64,000 nt of DNA, from positions 16,316 through 80,315 of the forward strand of contig CAXUHF010000006.1 of assembly GCA_964250765.1 (NCBI GenBank), given 5' to 3'. A program made the position numbers and the translations under genes. The notes under the pieces were generated by a model that worked only from the letters and a program-made list of their open reading frames with translations, was not told the origin of the DNA and did not search any database. The number at the start of each line of letters is the position of its first letter. Positions within the stretch are counted from its first letter, which is position 1. Of the stretch, positions 16,016 to 24,560 are shown in pieces. The DNA is from JBBQVS01 sp964250765 (GTDB lineage Bacteria > Chloroflexota > Ktedonobacteria > Ktedonobacterales > Ktedonobacteraceae).

Positions 16016-16903
16016 TTACTCTTTCAGACCGCTACCCGCGAAGCCCTGAACGATCTGACGCTGGAAGAAGAGGAACGCTATCAGTGTGGGTAGACCACCG
16101 AGCACTGCCGTCGCCATGATCTGGGCATAGTGAATGCCGTAGGAGGTCTGCACCGTTGCTAAGCCGACCGGCAGTGTCATCATCTCCGTGCTGGTCACAG
16201 CGATGAACGGCCAGACGAAGTTGTTCCACGAAGCAACGAAGGCGAAGATGGCGACCGCCGCAATCGCGGGCTGCGAGAGGGGCATCCAAATCTGCCAGTA
16301 GACGCGCCAGCGACTTGCCCCGTCCATGATGGCAGCCTCTTCCAGTTCGTGCGGTAGGCCGTCAAAGAACTGCTTGAAGATGAAGACCGCGACCGATACC
16401 GCAATCTGAGGTAGAATGATGCCCCAGTACGAGTTGACCATACCAAAGGACTGGATCACTGTAAACAGTGGAATGATCAGGATTGGTGCTGGCACCATAA
16501 TGCCTGCTATGACAAGCCAGAAGGTCACAGTTCTGCCGCGAAACGGGATGCGTGAGAAGGCAAAGGCCGCCATACTCGCTAGCACGACCGTGAGGACCGT
16601 GATGACCACCGAGGTGAGAATGCTGTTCAGATACCAGCGTGGCAGATCGCCAGCCTGAAGCACTTCTGCAAATGCCTGAAACGTGAAGTGCGTCGGAAAC
16701 CAGGAGACGGGAATTGTTGTCGTCTCCGATTCAGGCTTGAAGGCGGTATCCACGGCCCAGAGCAAAGGGATGATCCAGAGGATCGCCAGGACGGTGAGGA
16801 TGACATAGACCGCTCCTTTGCCAATCCTGTTGCCACCCTGACGGGCGGTGTTGGTATGCGTCACCTCCTGCGAAGGAGTAATTGTTGCACTCTGTATTGC
16901 CAT
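16016..16903 (-). CDS. Carbohydrate ABC transporter permease, MalG/UgpE type
   Basis: A 295-residue membrane protein with about six transmembrane helices. The ATPase-contacting EAA loop reads EEAAIMDGASRWRVYWQIWMPLSQP, near residues 195-220. The start ILWIIPLLWAVDTAFKPESE is typical of CUT1-family second permeases. It imports an oligosaccharide or glycoside together with the other permease, whose stop codon overlaps this ATG by one base (TAATG). No ATPase gene lies nearby, so a shared MsmK-like ATPase encoded elsewhere is expected. Confidence 0.93.
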   Translation of the reverse strand: MAIQSATITPSQEVTHTNTARQGGNRIGKGAVYVILTVLAILWIIPLLWAVDTAFKPESETTTIPVSWFPTHFTFQAFAEVLQAGDLPRWYLNSILTSVVITVLTVVLASMAAFAFSRIPFRGRTVTFWLVIAGIMVPAPILIIPLFTVIQSFGMVNSYWGIILPQIAVSVAVFIFKQFFDGLPHELEEAAIMDGASRWRVYWQIWMPLSQPAIAAVAIFAFVASWNNFVWPFIAVTSTEMMTLPVGLATVQTSYGIHYAQIMATAVLGGLPTLIAFLFFQRQIVQGFAGSGLKE

Positions 16904-17856
16904 TAGCTATTCCTCCCTTGGCGCGATAGAAACCAGAACTGGCCCAACGAGATAACCAGTATCAAAATGAAGAAGAGATACGAGGTCGCTGCTGCAAAGC
17001 CAGCGCGGAAATTGGTGAATCCAGAGTCGTAAATGTACTCGATGACCGGGCGCGTCGAGTATGCTGGTCCGCCGCCAGTGAGCAGGTAGGTCTGACCAAA
17101 GAGCTGGAGCGATGCGATGACCTGCAGGACTATGATGAGAATCGTCTGCCTGTTCAAGAGAGGAATGGTGATGTAGCGGATCCGGTTCCACCAGCCTGCG
17201 CCATCGAGTGCCGAGGCTTCATACACTTCCTTTGAAAGTTGTTGCAGACCTGCTAAGTAGAGCAGGAAGTTGAAGCCCAGCGACCACCAGACGGTGACAA
17301 GAACGATGGAGAGCATCGCCACTCCAGGCTGCGTCAGCCAGTTAACGCTGGGCAGACCAAGCGAGTTCAGCACGCCATTGAGTAGGCCGAAGCCCGGCTC
17401 AAACATCCAGCTCCAAATCAGTGCCATAACGGTCACGGAGAGCGTGTAGGGCGCGAAGAACGCCAGTCGATAAATCCACTGCATGCGCGCGGAAACGCTG
17501 TTGACCATCAAGGAGAGCGCGAGCGACAGGATAACGAGGATGGGTGTGCTGATAATAGTAAACACAATAGTGTTCCAGAGCGAGCTCCAGAAATTCGGGT
17601 CGCTGAGTGCCTCTGCGTAGTTGCGGAAGCCGAAAAATTCGTTGGTGCCACTTCCAACCAAGCTCCAGTTGAACAAGCTCATGCGCAGACCAAGGAGAAT
17701 CGGCCAGAGCAGAAAGATCGTGTAGACAATCAGGAGCGGAAGAATGAAGCTCCACCCGACGAGGTCGAGCTGCCTGCGCGAGGTACGCCCTGGAGTTGCT
17801 TTCAGCGAAGGCGATGCAGCGCGTGGTACCACGCGTGGTATCGAGGTATCAGACAT
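16903..17856 (-). CDS. Carbohydrate ABC transporter permease, MalF/UgpA type
   Basis: A 317-residue permease with six predicted membrane segments beginning WSFILPLLIVYTIFLLWPILLGL. The EAA loop is YEASALDGAGWWNRIRYITIPLL. The open frame extends far upstream into the binding-protein gene. The ATG at 17856 is chosen because AAAGGGA precedes it, and the upstream extension has no family similarity. Order (binding protein, MalF-type, MalG-type) is standard for CUT1 importers. Confidence 0.93.
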   Translation of the reverse strand: MSDTSIPRVVPRAASPSLKATPGRTSRRQLDLVGWSFILPLLIVYTIFLLWPILLGLRMSLFNWSLVGSGTNEFFGFRNYAEALSDPNFWSSLWNTIVFTIISTPILVILSLALSLMVNSVSARMQWIYRLAFFAPYTLSVTVMALIWSWMFEPGFGLLNGVLNSLGLPSVNWLTQPGVAMLSIVLVTVWWSLGFNFLLYLAGLQQLSKEVYEASALDGAGWWNRIRYITIPLLNRQTILIIVLQVIASLQLFGQTYLLTGGGPAYSTRPVIEYIYDSGFTNFRAGFAAATSYLFFILILVISLGQFWFLSRQGRNS

Positions 17857-17900
17857 AGTAATGCGTTCCCTTTCATAAGCTAGACACGACGGTCCAAGCA

Positions 17901-19244
17901 CTAACCATTTACTGAGCGTGGTAATGGCACGGGTTGGTTGAGCAGACTCTGAACCGAGGATTGAAAGTTTTGCAAGGATTGAGGCACAGACACCTGCCCT
18001 TCGAGTGCTCCCTCGAAGGAGTTCTGTGCAGCAGTCTCGAACTGGGAGCCGGCTCCACTGAACCAAGCGGCTGGATCAAGCACAGCTAAAGCAGCGTCTG
18101 ACGCGTAATTGGACTGCGGCTTGAGTGCCTTATATTCCGCACTTTGCGTTACAGGCAGGTAGGCGGGAATATGACCACCCTTCGCCCAAGTTAGGCTCTG
18201 CTTGAGCATTCCGGCGAGGAATTGGTATGTTGCAGCCTTCGTCTCCTGATCGGGCGTCGCACCACGAGGGATGATGAATGCATGTGAGTCGGCCCAAGTC
18301 TGCTGACTCCCGAAGATGTTGGGGAAGGGCACCACGTTAAAGTTCATTGTCCCCTGAAACGTGGGAACTTCCCATTCGCCATTCCAGTGGAAGCCTGCCT
18401 TCCCACTTCCGAAGAGAGCGACCGAGCCAGCGTAGTCGATGTTCGGATTGGCAACCTTGCTCTTGAGTGTCAGGTCCGACATGAAGTTGAGAGCCTGCTC
18501 TGCGTGCGCTTCGTTCAGGGCAAACTTCGTCCCGTCAGGCGAGAGAACATTGCCGCCAAGCTGTTTGTACAATCCATTGAAGAGACGCCAGACAGTCGTG
18601 TCCTGCACCGCAAGGGAGAGTCCTACGTCACCTGTGACCTTCTGTGTACGCTGGAACGCATCTGTAAATGCTGCTGGGCCTTGGAGAGGCTTCAAATTGT
18701 TGCTGCTGTCGAGCAGACCAGCTTTGCGGCACACGTCCACGTTGTAGTACATAACGAATGGATGTGTGTCAAGTGCGAGGGCGTACTGCTTACCGTTAAA
18801 TTGCGCCCGTTGCCAGACCGCCGGGAGGTAATCGTTCTCTGTGATTCCATACTGTGCTAGAAACGGGAGATCAATTGGCTCCAGGATATTGGCAGCGGCA
18901 TAGGTAGGAAGGCGCGAGAGGTGAGTGATGGCGGCATTTGGCGGACTGTCTCCGACCACTGACATCGCTAGTTTCGTGTAATAAGGCGATCCCCACGCCA
19001 GAGTGACAGCCTTCAAGTTGGTGCTAGGATTTTGCTTCTGAAATGCCTGCTCCATGTCAATCATGCGCGCACCATCACCACCGCCGAAAAGGTTCCAGAA
19101 GGTAACCGAACTACCACTACCGCTACTGCTGGGTGTGCCGCACGAGGCAAGCGTGCCACCCGTCAGTCCCGCGAGACCTAGCATCGCGGCACTTTGTAAA
19201 AATTGCCGCCTGCCAAATACATTTTCAGGTTGCTGATGCATCAA
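17901..19244 (-). CDS. Sugar ABC transporter substrate-binding lipoprotein
   Basis: The 447-residue product starts with a twin-arginine-like signal (GRRQFLQSAAMLGLAGLTGG) and a lipobox ending LASC, so it is probably exported folded and anchored by lipid to the membrane. SBP_bac_1 family features follow: TFWNLFGGGDGARMIDMEQAFQKQNP, then KAGFHWNGEWEV and a C-terminal helical region. It should capture the sugar for the two permeases encoded just downstream. The ligand may be a galactoside or glucuronide, given the co-transcribed family-2 glycosidase. The 177 bases between this gene and the glycosidase hold no convincing gene. Confidence 0.93.
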   Translation of the reverse strand: MMHQQPENVFGRRQFLQSAAMLGLAGLTGGTLASCGTPSSSGSGSSVTFWNLFGGGDGARMIDMEQAFQKQNPSTNLKAVTLAWGSPYYTKLAMSVVGDSPPNAAITHLSRLPTYAAANILEPIDLPFLAQYGITENDYLPAVWQRAQFNGKQYALALDTHPFVMYYNVDVCRKAGLLDSSNNLKPLQGPAAFTDAFQRTQKVTGDVGLSLAVQDTTVWRLFNGLYKQLGGNVLSPDGTKFALNEAHAEQALNFMSDLTLKSKVANPNIDYAGSVALFGSGKAGFHWNGEWEVPTFQGTMNFNVVPFPNIFGSQQTWADSHAFIIPRGATPDQETKAATYQFLAGMLKQSLTWAKGGHIPAYLPVTQSAEYKALKPQSNYASDAALAVLDPAAWFSGAGSQFETAAQNSFEGALEGQVSVPQSLQNFQSSVQSLLNQPVPLPRSVNG

Positions 19245-19421
19245 GTCCTCCCCTTTGAGATGTAAAATACTGCCAAGAACGCATTACAATGGTCGCACTT
19301 CGTTGTACGGAATAAACATGTATGCAATGCGCAGGCGCAGGACCCTTCTGTGAAGTGAGGATATTGAGAAATATAGTCTCATATTGCTCCTTCAAAGGAT
19401 CTGCACCTGTCACAAGGAGTT

Positions 19422-21305
19422 TCATGGTATAGTCTTCATCATATCACCTGCAAAGGAAGTAATTTCTTGAACCTTTTGCATCTGGAGAATCACATCACCT
19501 GGCACCGCTGCCGAGGACCGACTGGTAATTTGACGTACGGCGGCGAGATCAAGCTTTGGTTCACGCCCTGCAGTCAAAAGACCATTCGTTTCCTGACCTG
19601 TGTCGGTTAATTGTGTGTAGCAAAAGCCAGCGATGACTGGACTATCTAGGATAGCATCAACGAGTTCTCGATATTTTGCAAGGAAGGCGTCGTTGCTAGT
19701 AACGGTACCATAACCATGCCATGGTTCGCCTGGTTGAGGAGAGTAACTGATGCCTCCGAACTCAGTCAGCATAATTGGCTCATGTGTGCGTTGAGAGCCA
19801 GGGAGTGCCAAAGTGCGGTAGTGCGGTTGGACCTCCTGCAATGTGCGTTCGACAGCTTCAGTCCCTCCGTAGCGCTCGTGTAGGATCGTCCCTTCAAAGG
19901 AGTAATCATGGATGCTATAGATATCGCTAACGATATGCTCCCAGCCATCATTACCAATGACTGGTCGAGTCGGGTCGAGGGTTTTGGTGAGGTGGTAGAG
20001 CATCTGCACATAGTGACTTTGAGCCGGATCAAACGCCACATCGGGTATACCCCAGCTTTCATTGAGTGGAACCCATACTGCGATGCAGGGATGGCTGTAG
20101 TCACGAGCAAGTACTTCCTGCCATTCGTGGGTCAAGCGCTCTACCGCAGTAGGAGAAAAGACGTAGGCACTCGCCATCTCGCCCCAGACTAGAAGGCCGA
20201 GACGATCACACCAGTAGAGGAAACGAGGGTCCTCGACCTTTTGATGTATGCGTATGCCGTTGAAACCGAGTGCTTTCGCTAATTCTACCTCACGATGCAA
20301 CGCTTCTTCATTGGGAGCCGCAAGGTGCGATTCTGACCAGTACCCTTGCTCTAAGGCAAGGCGCAGATAGTAGGGGCGTCCATTCAGGAGAAAACGTCCA
20401 TGAGCGACACTCACACTGCGTAACCCAGCATAACTCTGTACCTCGTCGAGAACTTCATCTCCTTTCAACAACGTGAGCGTTGCATCGATAAGGTTGGGAG
20501 ACTCAGGCGACCAAAGCAGTTTGCTTCTGTTCATCATGCCCGCACGGTCAAATGCAATCTGTCGTTGCACCTCTGTTCCCTGCACAAGGTAGGTATCATC
20601 AGCAAGCGTGACACCGTGCAAGCTGAGGTGTACATGAAGGTGTAGAGGTTGTTCCTGCCGTTGGAGATGCACAGTAAAGCCAAGATGCCCTGACTCAAGG
20701 TCAGGAGTCCAGCGTACCTCTGTAATATGTGTTGAGTCAACGGGTTCGAGCCACACAGGTTGCCAGATACCTGTTGTACGATGATACCAGATATTATGCG
20801 GCTGCTCTTGCCAGTCTTGCTTGCCGCGCGGCTGTGTCAAGTCAAGCGGTGCATCCTCAGCACGGATCACCAGAACCTGATCTTCATCCGGTTGCAGTGC
20901 TGTGGTGATATCTGCGCTAAAGGGAGTCTGTCCACCCTCGTGTGTTGCAACCAAATGTCCATTTACCCATACGTGCGCCCGATAATCGACTGCACCACAA
21001 TGTAGGAGAAAACGCTTCCCATCGTCTACAGGGGAAATATGGAACGTACGTCGATACCATACGGTGGGATGAAAGCCAGTATCAGCAATGCCACTGGCAG
21101 ACGATTCAGGTGGGAAGGGAACCTGAATGGTACGTGTGTAGATCTCTGCACACGTCTGCCAAGACTCATCGAGACCTCGCATCTCATCGTCATAGGCAAA
21201 ACCCCATGCTCCTCCGAGATCAATCCAACGGGTGCGGGTAAGTTGGGGCCGCGGATGAAGAATGTTTTTCTTCTCATGCAAGCCATCTTGTCCTGGTAGT
21301 ACCAT
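19422..21305 (-). CDS. Glycoside hydrolase family 2 (beta-galactosidase/beta-glucuronidase-like)
   Basis: This 627-residue enzyme has the family-2 order: a sugar-binding jelly roll (about 20-190), an immunoglobulin-like domain (about 190-300) and a TIM barrel. The acid/base is Glu416 in WVPLNESWG and the nucleophile is Glu515 in LTEFGG. RGKQDWQEQPHNIWYHRTTGIWQPVWLE is the conserved sugar-binding segment. No signal peptide is present, so it should act on imported sugars in the cytoplasm. The ATG has AGGAGAG seven bases upstream. It heads an operon with the sugar importer and is controlled by the promoter/palindrome at 21354-21415. Confidence 0.92.
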   Translation of the reverse strand: MVLPGQDGLHEKKNILHPRPQLTRTRWIDLGGAWGFAYDDEMRGLDESWQTCAEIYTRTIQVPFPPESSASGIADTGFHPTVWYRRTFHISPVDDGKRFLLHCGAVDYRAHVWVNGHLVATHEGGQTPFSADITTALQPDEDQVLVIRAEDAPLDLTQPRGKQDWQEQPHNIWYHRTTGIWQPVWLEPVDSTHITEVRWTPDLESGHLGFTVHLQRQEQPLHLHVHLSLHGVTLADDTYLVQGTEVQRQIAFDRAGMMNRSKLLWSPESPNLIDATLTLLKGDEVLDEVQSYAGLRSVSVAHGRFLLNGRPYYLRLALEQGYWSESHLAAPNEEALHREVELAKALGFNGIRIHQKVEDPRFLYWCDRLGLLVWGEMASAYVFSPTAVERLTHEWQEVLARDYSHPCIAVWVPLNESWGIPDVAFDPAQSHYVQMLYHLTKTLDPTRPVIGNDGWEHIVSDIYSIHDYSFEGTILHERYGGTEAVERTLQEVQPHYRTLALPGSQRTHEPIMLTEFGGISYSPQPGEPWHGYGTVTSNDAFLAKYRELVDAILDSPVIAGFCYTQLTDTGQETNGLLTAGREPKLDLAAVRQITSRSSAAVPGDVILQMQKVQEITSFAGDMMKTIP

Positions 21306-21353
21306 TTCACTCTCCTGAAATAATCGAGATGCGGAAATCTCGCTCTGTAGAAG

Positions 21354-21415
21354 AAGGATGTTACACTAGGTTCAACGTTGAACCTAGTGTAACATCCTTT
21401 TCGGTAATCTGTCAA
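21354..21415 (-). promoter_or_regulatory. Promoter with 46-bp perfect palindrome (LacI-type operator)
   Basis: Bases 21354-21399 are a perfect palindrome whose centre is a CpG (21376/21377), as in LacI/GalR operators; the core reads AGGTTCAACGTTGAACCT. On the minus strand TTGACA (21415-21410), 18 bases and TACACT (21391-21386) form a promoter for the glycosidase gene, with the -10 inside the palindrome. The divergent LacI-family gene at 21558 is the obvious regulator. Confidence 0.75.
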
Positions 21416-21557
21416 GGGTACACGTTCTACCATTGTGCTTTTGTCTTAGGCGAAGAGCTAATTTGACACATGCGAACTGTAGGACCTATTATGTGTGAGG
21501 ATAAAAGTGATGAGGCTGTAGAGGAGAAAGAGGATTCTCTAAGAAGATTGGAGAGTA

Positions 21558-22592
21558 ATGACAGTACATCTCAAGGATATTGCAGCATATACAGGTTTTT
21601 CCGCGAAGACTGTATCCAACGTTATTAATGGAAATTATGCGCGTGTTAGTGCAAAAACGCGTGCCCAGATACTAGACGCAATAGAAAAGCTGAGCTATCA
21701 ACCTGATATAGCTGCGCGGCACCTCCGTAAAGCTCATGTTGGCGTGATTGCACTCGCTATTCCTTATCTTGCTAACCCGTATTTTACAGAAGTAGCGAAT
21801 GCGATCACAGCTGCTGCCATTGAGCACTCCTATACTGTCCTGCTCGATTATACTGAAGGGAAACGGGAAAATGAACTGCTGTTGGTCAAAGGGTTGCGTC
21901 CGCACCTCATTGATGGTCTCATACTAGATGCTCAATCCTTGACGACCGAAGATCTTCGACCAGAGGAAATCAAGAAACCTATTGTGCTGCTCGGCGAACG
22001 CTTCTTTGGTGCTCCATACGATCATGTGATCATCGATAACGTAGCGGCAGCGCACTTGGCAACGAGCCACCTGTTAAGCCTGGGAAAACGGAGGATTGCA
22101 GCAATCGGGGTAGTTGAACGCGGTCTGAGCGAGACACCAGCACTCCGCTTGCAAGGTTTTTTGCAGGCATTGAGGGAAGCAGGACAGGAGATGGACCCGA
22201 CTTTGTTGGTTCCTATGGACTCATGGCATCAAGCGGATGGCATGGACTCATGGCGACGAGCGAATGGAGCAGAGGCAATGCGCTATCTGCTCTCACTCAA
22301 ACATCCTCCTGATGCTGTTTTTTGCTTCAACGACTTGCTCGCACTAGGTGCAATGTCCGTGCTGCACGAAGCGGGTCTACACATTCCTAGAGACGTAGCA
22401 GTCGTAGGTGTCGATGATATCGAGGACGGACGCTACGCCACTCCCATGCTCACAACCATTGCTCCTGACAAAGAGGAAATAAGCCGCCTCGCGGTGTCAT
22501 TGCTCCTTGGACGGATTAAAGGGACGCGTCAACAGCCACCAGAGCAAATCACCGTACCCTTTCATCTGCATGTACGCAAAAGTACAGTATGA
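21558..22592 (+). CDS. LacI/GalR-family transcriptional regulator
   Basis: A 344-residue repressor with the N-terminal helix-turn-helix and hinge (VHLKDIAAYTGFSAKTVSNVINGNYARVSAKTR, then YQPDIAARHLR) and a periplasmic-binding-protein-like core (about residues 62-340). Hinge residues fit minor-groove insertion at a central CpG, which the palindrome at 21354-21399 offers. Near residue 220 nine residues are duplicated in tandem (MDSWHQADG, MDSWRRANG) by a 27-bp repeat at 22215-22268. A GGAGAG site precedes the ATG. It should repress the glycosidase/transporter operon until a sugar binds. Confidence 0.93.
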   Translation: MTVHLKDIAAYTGFSAKTVSNVINGNYARVSAKTRAQILDAIEKLSYQPDIAARHLRKAHVGVIALAIPYLANPYFTEVANAITAAAIEHSYTVLLDYTEGKRENELLLVKGLRPHLIDGLILDAQSLTTEDLRPEEIKKPIVLLGERFFGAPYDHVIIDNVAAAHLATSHLLSLGKRRIAAIGVVERGLSETPALRLQGFLQALREAGQEMDPTLLVPMDSWHQADGMDSWRRANGAEAMRYLLSLKHPPDAVFCFNDLLALGAMSVLHEAGLHIPRDVAVVGVDDIEDGRYATPMLTTIAPDKEEISRLAVSLLLGRIKGTRQQPPEQITVPFHLHVRKSTV

Positions 22593-22596
22593 AAGG

Positions 22597-23664
22597 TCAA
22601 CTATCTTTCCCTTTCTCAGCACCGGGGGCAGATTGCCGCGCACTCGTCAACTGGACTAGCCTCTGCCCCCCTTGACGCAGCAGCACCCAGATGCCTTGAG
22701 GTGCGAGGCGGATAATGACGATCAGCAGCACGCCAATCACCAGCGTACTCCAACTCCCATAGCTTTGCAACTGTTGTTGCAGCGTGAAGATCACCACCGC
22801 TCCGATCAGCGGCCCTATCGTCGTCGCCAATCCTCCCAGCACCGCCATGATAATCATGTTCACCGTCCACGTCAGACTGAACGCCGAATTCGGCTCGATA
22901 CTCACACTTTGCAGCGCAATCAACGCTCCTGCTAGCCCTATAAAGAACGCACTCACCAGAAACGCCGTCATCTTCACCTGAAAGCTGTTCACTCCCAGTT
23001 CCGCCGCCGCATCCTCATCGTCACGCACCGCCATCAGCCGCAGGCCAAACGAACTGCGCACCAGTGCCACCAAACACACGATGCTCAGCACCAGCACTCC
23101 CAACGCCGCCTCGTACAGCGTCCCATAGTCCAGCGTCCCACTCGCGGGCAGGCTCAATTCCTGCGTCCCTCCCGTATAGGACCAGTTAATCATCCAGGAC
23201 AGACCCGCCAGGGCAATCCCTAGCGTCCCCACCGAAAAGTATGCCGCCCGCAGCCGCAACAACAGCAGTCCACTCAGCCCCGCGATTCCCGCTGCCAGCA
23301 CTCCACTCATCAGCACCGCCAGGACCAAAGGGATGCCCGTGTGCACCAGCAGCACCGCCACTGTATAGGAGCCGGCTCCCACGAAGATCGCATGACCCAG
23401 CGAAAACTGTCCTCCATAGCCTCCTAACAGGTTCCACGACAGGGCCAGGGTCATGAACGTGAACAGCGTAAACCCCAGCGACAGCGTGTACAGGCTTAAA
23501 TAGCTCGGTCCTGCACTCACCACTCCCAGCAGCAGCAGTACTGCTACGCCACCGATGAGCCAACGCCCAGAGGGTCTCAGCAATGCTGCACGGCTTCTCT
23601 GTCCTCGTGGCATGCTGCTGGGCGGCTGCTCCTTCACCACGGACTGCCGATTGCTCCTGCTCAT
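22597..23664 (-). CDS. livM: Branched-chain amino-acid-type ABC permease, LivM
   Basis: The 355-residue protein has about nine to ten membrane helices and the LivM signature WNLLGGYGGQFSLGHAIFVGAGSYT, with GLRLMAVRDDEDAAAELGVN as the ATPase-facing loop. The open frame continues upstream into livH, but the ATG at 23664 overlaps the livH stop as ATGA and has GGAGG nearby. Transporters of this class (HAAT) carry branched-chain amino acids, urea, or aromatic and other carboxylates. Base composition is visibly more GC-rich than in the upstream acyl-CoA dehydrogenase (bases 23221-23280 have 38 G/C of 60). Confidence 0.93.
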   Translation of the reverse strand: MSRSNRQSVVKEQPPSSMPRGQRSRAALLRPSGRWLIGGVAVLLLLGVVSAGPSYLSLYTLSLGFTLFTFMTLALSWNLLGGYGGQFSLGHAIFVGAGSYTVAVLLVHTGIPLVLAVLMSGVLAAGIAGLSGLLLLRLRAAYFSVGTLGIALAGLSWMINWSYTGGTQELSLPASGTLDYGTLYEAALGVLVLSIVCLVALVRSSFGLRLMAVRDDEDAAAELGVNSFQVKMTAFLVSAFFIGLAGALIALQSVSIEPNSAFSLTWTVNMIIMAVLGGLATTIGPLIGAVVIFTLQQQLQSYGSWSTLVIGVLLIVIIRLAPQGIWVLLRQGGQRLVQLTSARQSAPGAEKGKDS

Positions 23665-24530
23665 CGTGCCGCCACCTCCTTCTTGCCAAAGATGCCTTGT
23701 GGACGCAGGACCAGAATGAGCACCAGGAAGGAAAAGACGATCAGGTCTCGGTACTGCGGCCCCACCTGACTGGCGACCACTTCTTCCAGGACCCCAATCA
23801 ACAAGCCCCCAACAAACGACCCCCACAACGAGCCGAGTCCTCCCAGCACCACCACTGTGAACCCGCGTAAGAGCCACGACGTTCCCGTCGTGGGTGTAAA
23901 GCCGAACGACAACCCGATCAGCGTTCCCCCCACCGCTGAAAGTGCTGCCGCCAGCCCAAAGGTCACGGCATACACATGCTCGACGTGTATCCCCACCGAC
24001 GCCGCCGCTATCGGGTCCTCGGCGGCGGCCCGCAATGCCTTGCCAAAGGGCAGGCGCGTGAGCGCGAGCGACATCCCCGCCACCAGCACCAGCCCGATCA
24101 CGAACGCGATCACCGAGACCGTGCGCACTTCATCGCCCAGAATGTTCACTCCGGTGAGCGTGTAGGCGGCGTTGAGCGATTTGGGGTTGCTGCCAAAGAC
24201 GAGGGCAAAGACGGTCTGGGCCACCAATGAGACGCCGAAGGTGGCGACCAGAGGCGCCTCTTGCCCGGAGCGCATCAGGGGACCAAGCACGAAACGTTGA
24301 ATAGGATAGGCCAGCCCAAACATGACCGGCACCACGATCAGCAGGCAGAGCAGAGGGTCCAGTCCCAGGACCGTACTGAGCACATAGACCAGATAGCAGC
24401 CCCCGATGAGCAGTTCCCCATGCGCCAAGTTGACCAGTCGCATGACCCCAAAGACCAGGGTCAAGCCTAGGGCTGTACTCGCGTACAGCCCACCCAGAAA
24501 CAGCCCATCGATGAGATGGTGAAGTAACAT
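23661..24530 (-). CDS. livH: Branched-chain amino-acid-type ABC permease, LivH
   Basis: A 289-residue permease with about eight membrane helices. GLTLVFGVMRLVNLAHGELLIGGCYLVY is the LivH signature and KALRAAAEDPIAAASVGIHVEHVYAVTFGLAAALSAVGGTLIG is the coupling region. AAAGGAGA precedes the ATG. It works with LivM, the fused LivG-LivF ATPase and the binding protein, all encoded in one run on this strand. Confidence 0.94.
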   Translation of the reverse strand: MLLHHLIDGLFLGGLYASTALGLTLVFGVMRLVNLAHGELLIGGCYLVYVLSTVLGLDPLLCLLIVVPVMFGLAYPIQRFVLGPLMRSGQEAPLVATFGVSLVAQTVFALVFGSNPKSLNAAYTLTGVNILGDEVRTVSVIAFVIGLVLVAGMSLALTRLPFGKALRAAAEDPIAAASVGIHVEHVYAVTFGLAAALSAVGGTLIGLSFGFTPTTGTSWLLRGFTVVVLGGLGSLWGSFVGGLLIGVLEEVVASQVGPQYRDLIVFSFLVLILVLRPQGIFGKKEVAAR

Positions 24531-24560
24531 ACGTTCACGTCTCCTTTCTCTGCGCTCTGC

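Noticed and set aside
17857..18066. Upstream extension of the MalF-type permease gene
   Set aside because: Lies inside the binding-protein gene in another frame and has no family similarity; the ATG at 17856 has a ribosome site.
19225..19425. 66-codon minus-strand frame overlapping the glycosidase stop by ATGA
   Set aside because: The overlap looks like coupling, but the peptide has no domain and it runs into the binding-protein start in another frame. Probably a non-coding spacer.
23186..23689. Long minus-strand frames opposite or inside livM/livH and livGF
   Set aside because: GC-rich coding DNA produces long shadow frames; the peptides are Arg/Gly/Ala-rich and have no domains.
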